NCBI GenBank assembly: GCA_019359615.1
Contig: JAHHHA010000010.1
Span: 62,001 to 126,000 of the forward strand
DNA length: 64,000 bases
Direction of reading: 5' to 3'
Source of the DNA: Cyanosarcina radialis HA8281-LM2
Lineage (GTDB): Bacteria; Cyanobacteriota; Cyanobacteriia; Cyanobacteriales; CCAP-1448
Below, one piece after another: positions 62,547-64,000 of the stretch (the stretch's first letter is position 1; every line of letters begins with the position of its first letter). The notes beneath the pieces were generated by a model, which was not told the origin of the DNA, ran no database searches, and saw nothing but the letters and a program-made list of their open reading frames with translations. The position numbers and the translations under genes are program-made.

Positions 62547-64000
62547 ATGACTTCATTTCTAGTCCAGACCATCTGGATGGTACCTGTTTATGCAATTTTG
62601 GGCGCGACGCTCTCGACTCTCTGGTTGCCAGCGATTACTAGGCGTACCGGGCCGCGACCTGCTGGTTATATCAACTTGTTGATGACGCTGGCTGCTTTCA
62701 TCCAAAGCTTGCTAGCTTTCCCTTTAGTGTGGAATCAGCCGCCGATAGAGTTCACTTTTACCTGGTTGCAAGTTGCCAATTTGACTTTAACTTTACCGAT
62801 CGAGATTTCTGCCATTTCGGTGGGGGCAATCGCGATCGTTACGGGGTTGAACTTGCTGGCGCAACTGTACGCTATCGGTTACATGGAGATGGATTGGGGC
62901 TGGGGACGCTTCTACTGCCTGCTGGCCTTTTTCGAGGCTGGAATGTGTTCCTTAGTCCTTTGCGACTCTCTATTATTTAGTTACATCATTTTGGAGTTGC
63001 TGACGTTGGGAACCTACCTCTTAGTAGGTTTCTGGTTCAATCAATCTCTAGTAGTAACGGGTGCCCGCGATGCTTTCTTGACCAAGCGGGTGGGCGACTT
63101 ATTCATGTTAATGGGGGTGGTGGCTTTGTGGCCCCTAGTCGGCACTTGGGATTTTTCCCAACTCAAGCTGTGGGCTGTTAGCGAAGCCACTCAAGAGTAT
63201 GCCGCCGCTCATCCCACCATGTTTGCCTTATTGGGATTGGCTTTAATTGCCGGGCCGATGGGCAAGTGCGCTCAGTTCCCCTTGCACTTGTGGTTGGACG
63301 AAGCGATGGAAGGTCCTATTCCTAGCACCATTTTGCGAAACTCGGTGGTGGTAGCAACAGGTGCCTGGATCTTAATTAAACTCGAACCCGTTCTAGCACT
63401 TTCGCCTTTTACCCTATCAGCCACAGTATTTATCGGTCTGTTGTCAGCGGTAGGTGGTTCTTTAATCGCGATCGGTCAAATCGACATCAAACGCGCTTTA
63501 TCATATCTTACTACTGCTTACCTGGGCTTAGTCTTCGTGGCAGTCGGTACTTTACAAAATGATGCCGCTTTTCACTTGCTATTAACCCATGCACTGGCTG
63601 TTGCCCTATTAATTATGAGTGCGGGCGCGGTGATTTGGAACAGCGTTTCTCAAGACTTAACTCAATTAGGGGGTTTGTGGTCCCGCCGTCCGATATCTGG
63701 CTCAGCCTTCGTTGTCGGCACTCTAGGATTGATCGCCTTTCCTCCTTTAGGTGGGTTTTGGGCGCTATTAGAACTAGCAGATGGGCTGTGGTCAACCAAG
63801 CCCTGGCTGGTGGGGATATTGTTAGTCGTCAATGCCTTGACTGCTTTCGGCTTGGCTAGAGTTTTCGGACTGATTTTTGGCGGCAAACCGAAACAGATGT
63901 CAGAGCGATCGCCCGAAGTTCACTGGCCGATGATATTACCGATGACCTTTTTACTGGGTTTAACCATACATATGCCCTTTGTGCTTCAAAGACTAGGGCT
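62547..64000 (+). CDS. ndhF3: NDH-1 subunit NdhF3, cut off by the window end
   Basis: 484 residues to the window edge without a stop, starting MTSFLVQTIWMVPVYAILG. At least twelve hydrophobic helices and the NuoL-family blocks EMDWGWGRFYCLLAFFEAGM, VTGARDAFLTKRVGDLFMLMGV, GPMGKCAQFPLHLWLDEAMEGPIPST and VGGSLIAIGQIDIKRALSY are visible. The divergent CcmR gene marks this copy as NdhF3, the membrane subunit of the low-CO2-inducible NDH-1MS complex that hydrates CO2 with CupA. ndhD3 and cupA are expected just beyond the window. Confidence 0.93.
   Translation, partial: MTSFLVQTIWMVPVYAILGATLSTLWLPAITRRTGPRPAGYINLLMTLAAFIQSLLAFPLVWNQPPIEFTFTWLQVANLTLTLPIEISAISVGAIAIVTGLNLLAQLYAIGYMEMDWGWGRFYCLLAFFEAGMCSLVLCDSLLFSYIILELLTLGTYLLVGFWFNQSLVVTGARDAFLTKRVGDLFMLMGVVALWPLVGTWDFSQLKLWAVSEATQEYAAAHPTMFALLGLALIAGPMGKCAQFPLHLWLDEAMEGPIPSTILRNSVVVATGAWILIKLEPVLALSPFTLSATVFIGLLSAVGGSLIAIGQIDIKRALSYLTTAYLGLVFVAVGTLQNDAAFHLLLTHALAVALLIMSAGAVIWNSVSQDLTQLGGLWSRRPISGSAFVVGTLGLIAFPPLGGFWALLELADGLWSTKPWLVGILLVVNALTAFGLARVFGLIFGGKPKQMSERSPEVHWPMILPMTFLLGLTIHMPFVLQRLG

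Overview
The window is chromosomal DNA of a beta-cyanobacterium. The evidence is the very frequent palindrome GCGATCGC, photosystem genes (psbB, psbT, psaK), NDH-1 genes (ndhB, ndhF3), the beta-carotene hydroxylase crtR, the plastid-type ribosomal protein Ycf65, and a COP23-family protein. Gene density, many dispersed palindromic repeats and several decayed genes suggest a large, repeat-rich genome. The species cannot be fixed from the sequence alone.

Layout. 1-8.8 kb: the 5' part of tldE/pmbA, two tandem secreted leucine-rich-repeat proteins with matching promoters, a styrene-monooxygenase-like flavoenzyme, a CSP41-like epimerase and a small secreted protein. 8.8-21.4 kb: mostly minus-strand metabolic genes (pyrB, FkbM methyltransferase, phosphotransferase, a GNAT gene with an in-frame amber, HAD hydrolase, DHNA-CoA thioesterase, DUF815 ATPase, cofH, crtR), with ycf65 and a Ser/Thr kinase on plus. 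21.7-30.8 kb: COP23 protein, two complete PIN-type toxin-antitoxin pairs, a TPR-trypsin fusion, and an orphan NHLM-type peptide exporter. 31-35.5 kb: murT, a secreted Thr-rich protein, an L,D-transpeptidase, and a nest of MITE-like elements. 35.8-42.7 kb: signalling block (histidine kinase, CheB, CheR-PAS, PAS-kinase-receiver hybrid). 42.8-54.6 kb: SDR, folE, trpF, psaK, ndhB, nrdR, psbB-psbT, mlaE-like permease, ahcY, DedA. 54.8-64 kb: a NERD-helicase-pentapeptide fusion, tldD, a nucleosidase coupled to a decaying toxin-antitoxin locus, an SDR remnant, and the divergent ccmR/ndhF3 pair of the inducible CO2-uptake system.

Functional links. tldE (partial) and tldD encode the two halves of one peptide-processing metalloprotease but lie 57 kb apart. 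ahcY and an MTA/SAH-type nucleosidase would both consume S-adenosylhomocysteine. psbB-psbT form a co-transcribed unit ending in a strong terminator. CheB and CheR-PAS overlap by 4 nt.

The most distinctive feature of the window is repeat biology. Octanucleotide tandem repeats (GGGGAGAT type and GAACTTCT type), GCGAATT heptamers, and several palindromic or MITE-like families occur between genes. The octamers also lie inside open reading frames (exporter, two kinases, helicase fusion) and form the C-terminal tails of TrpF and NrdR. The best candidates for something new are the NERD-helicase-pentapeptide protein, the in-frame octamer insertions, and three palindromes spaced exactly 71 bp apart between ccmR and ndhF3. 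No tRNA, rRNA, CRISPR array or intact insertion sequence was seen.
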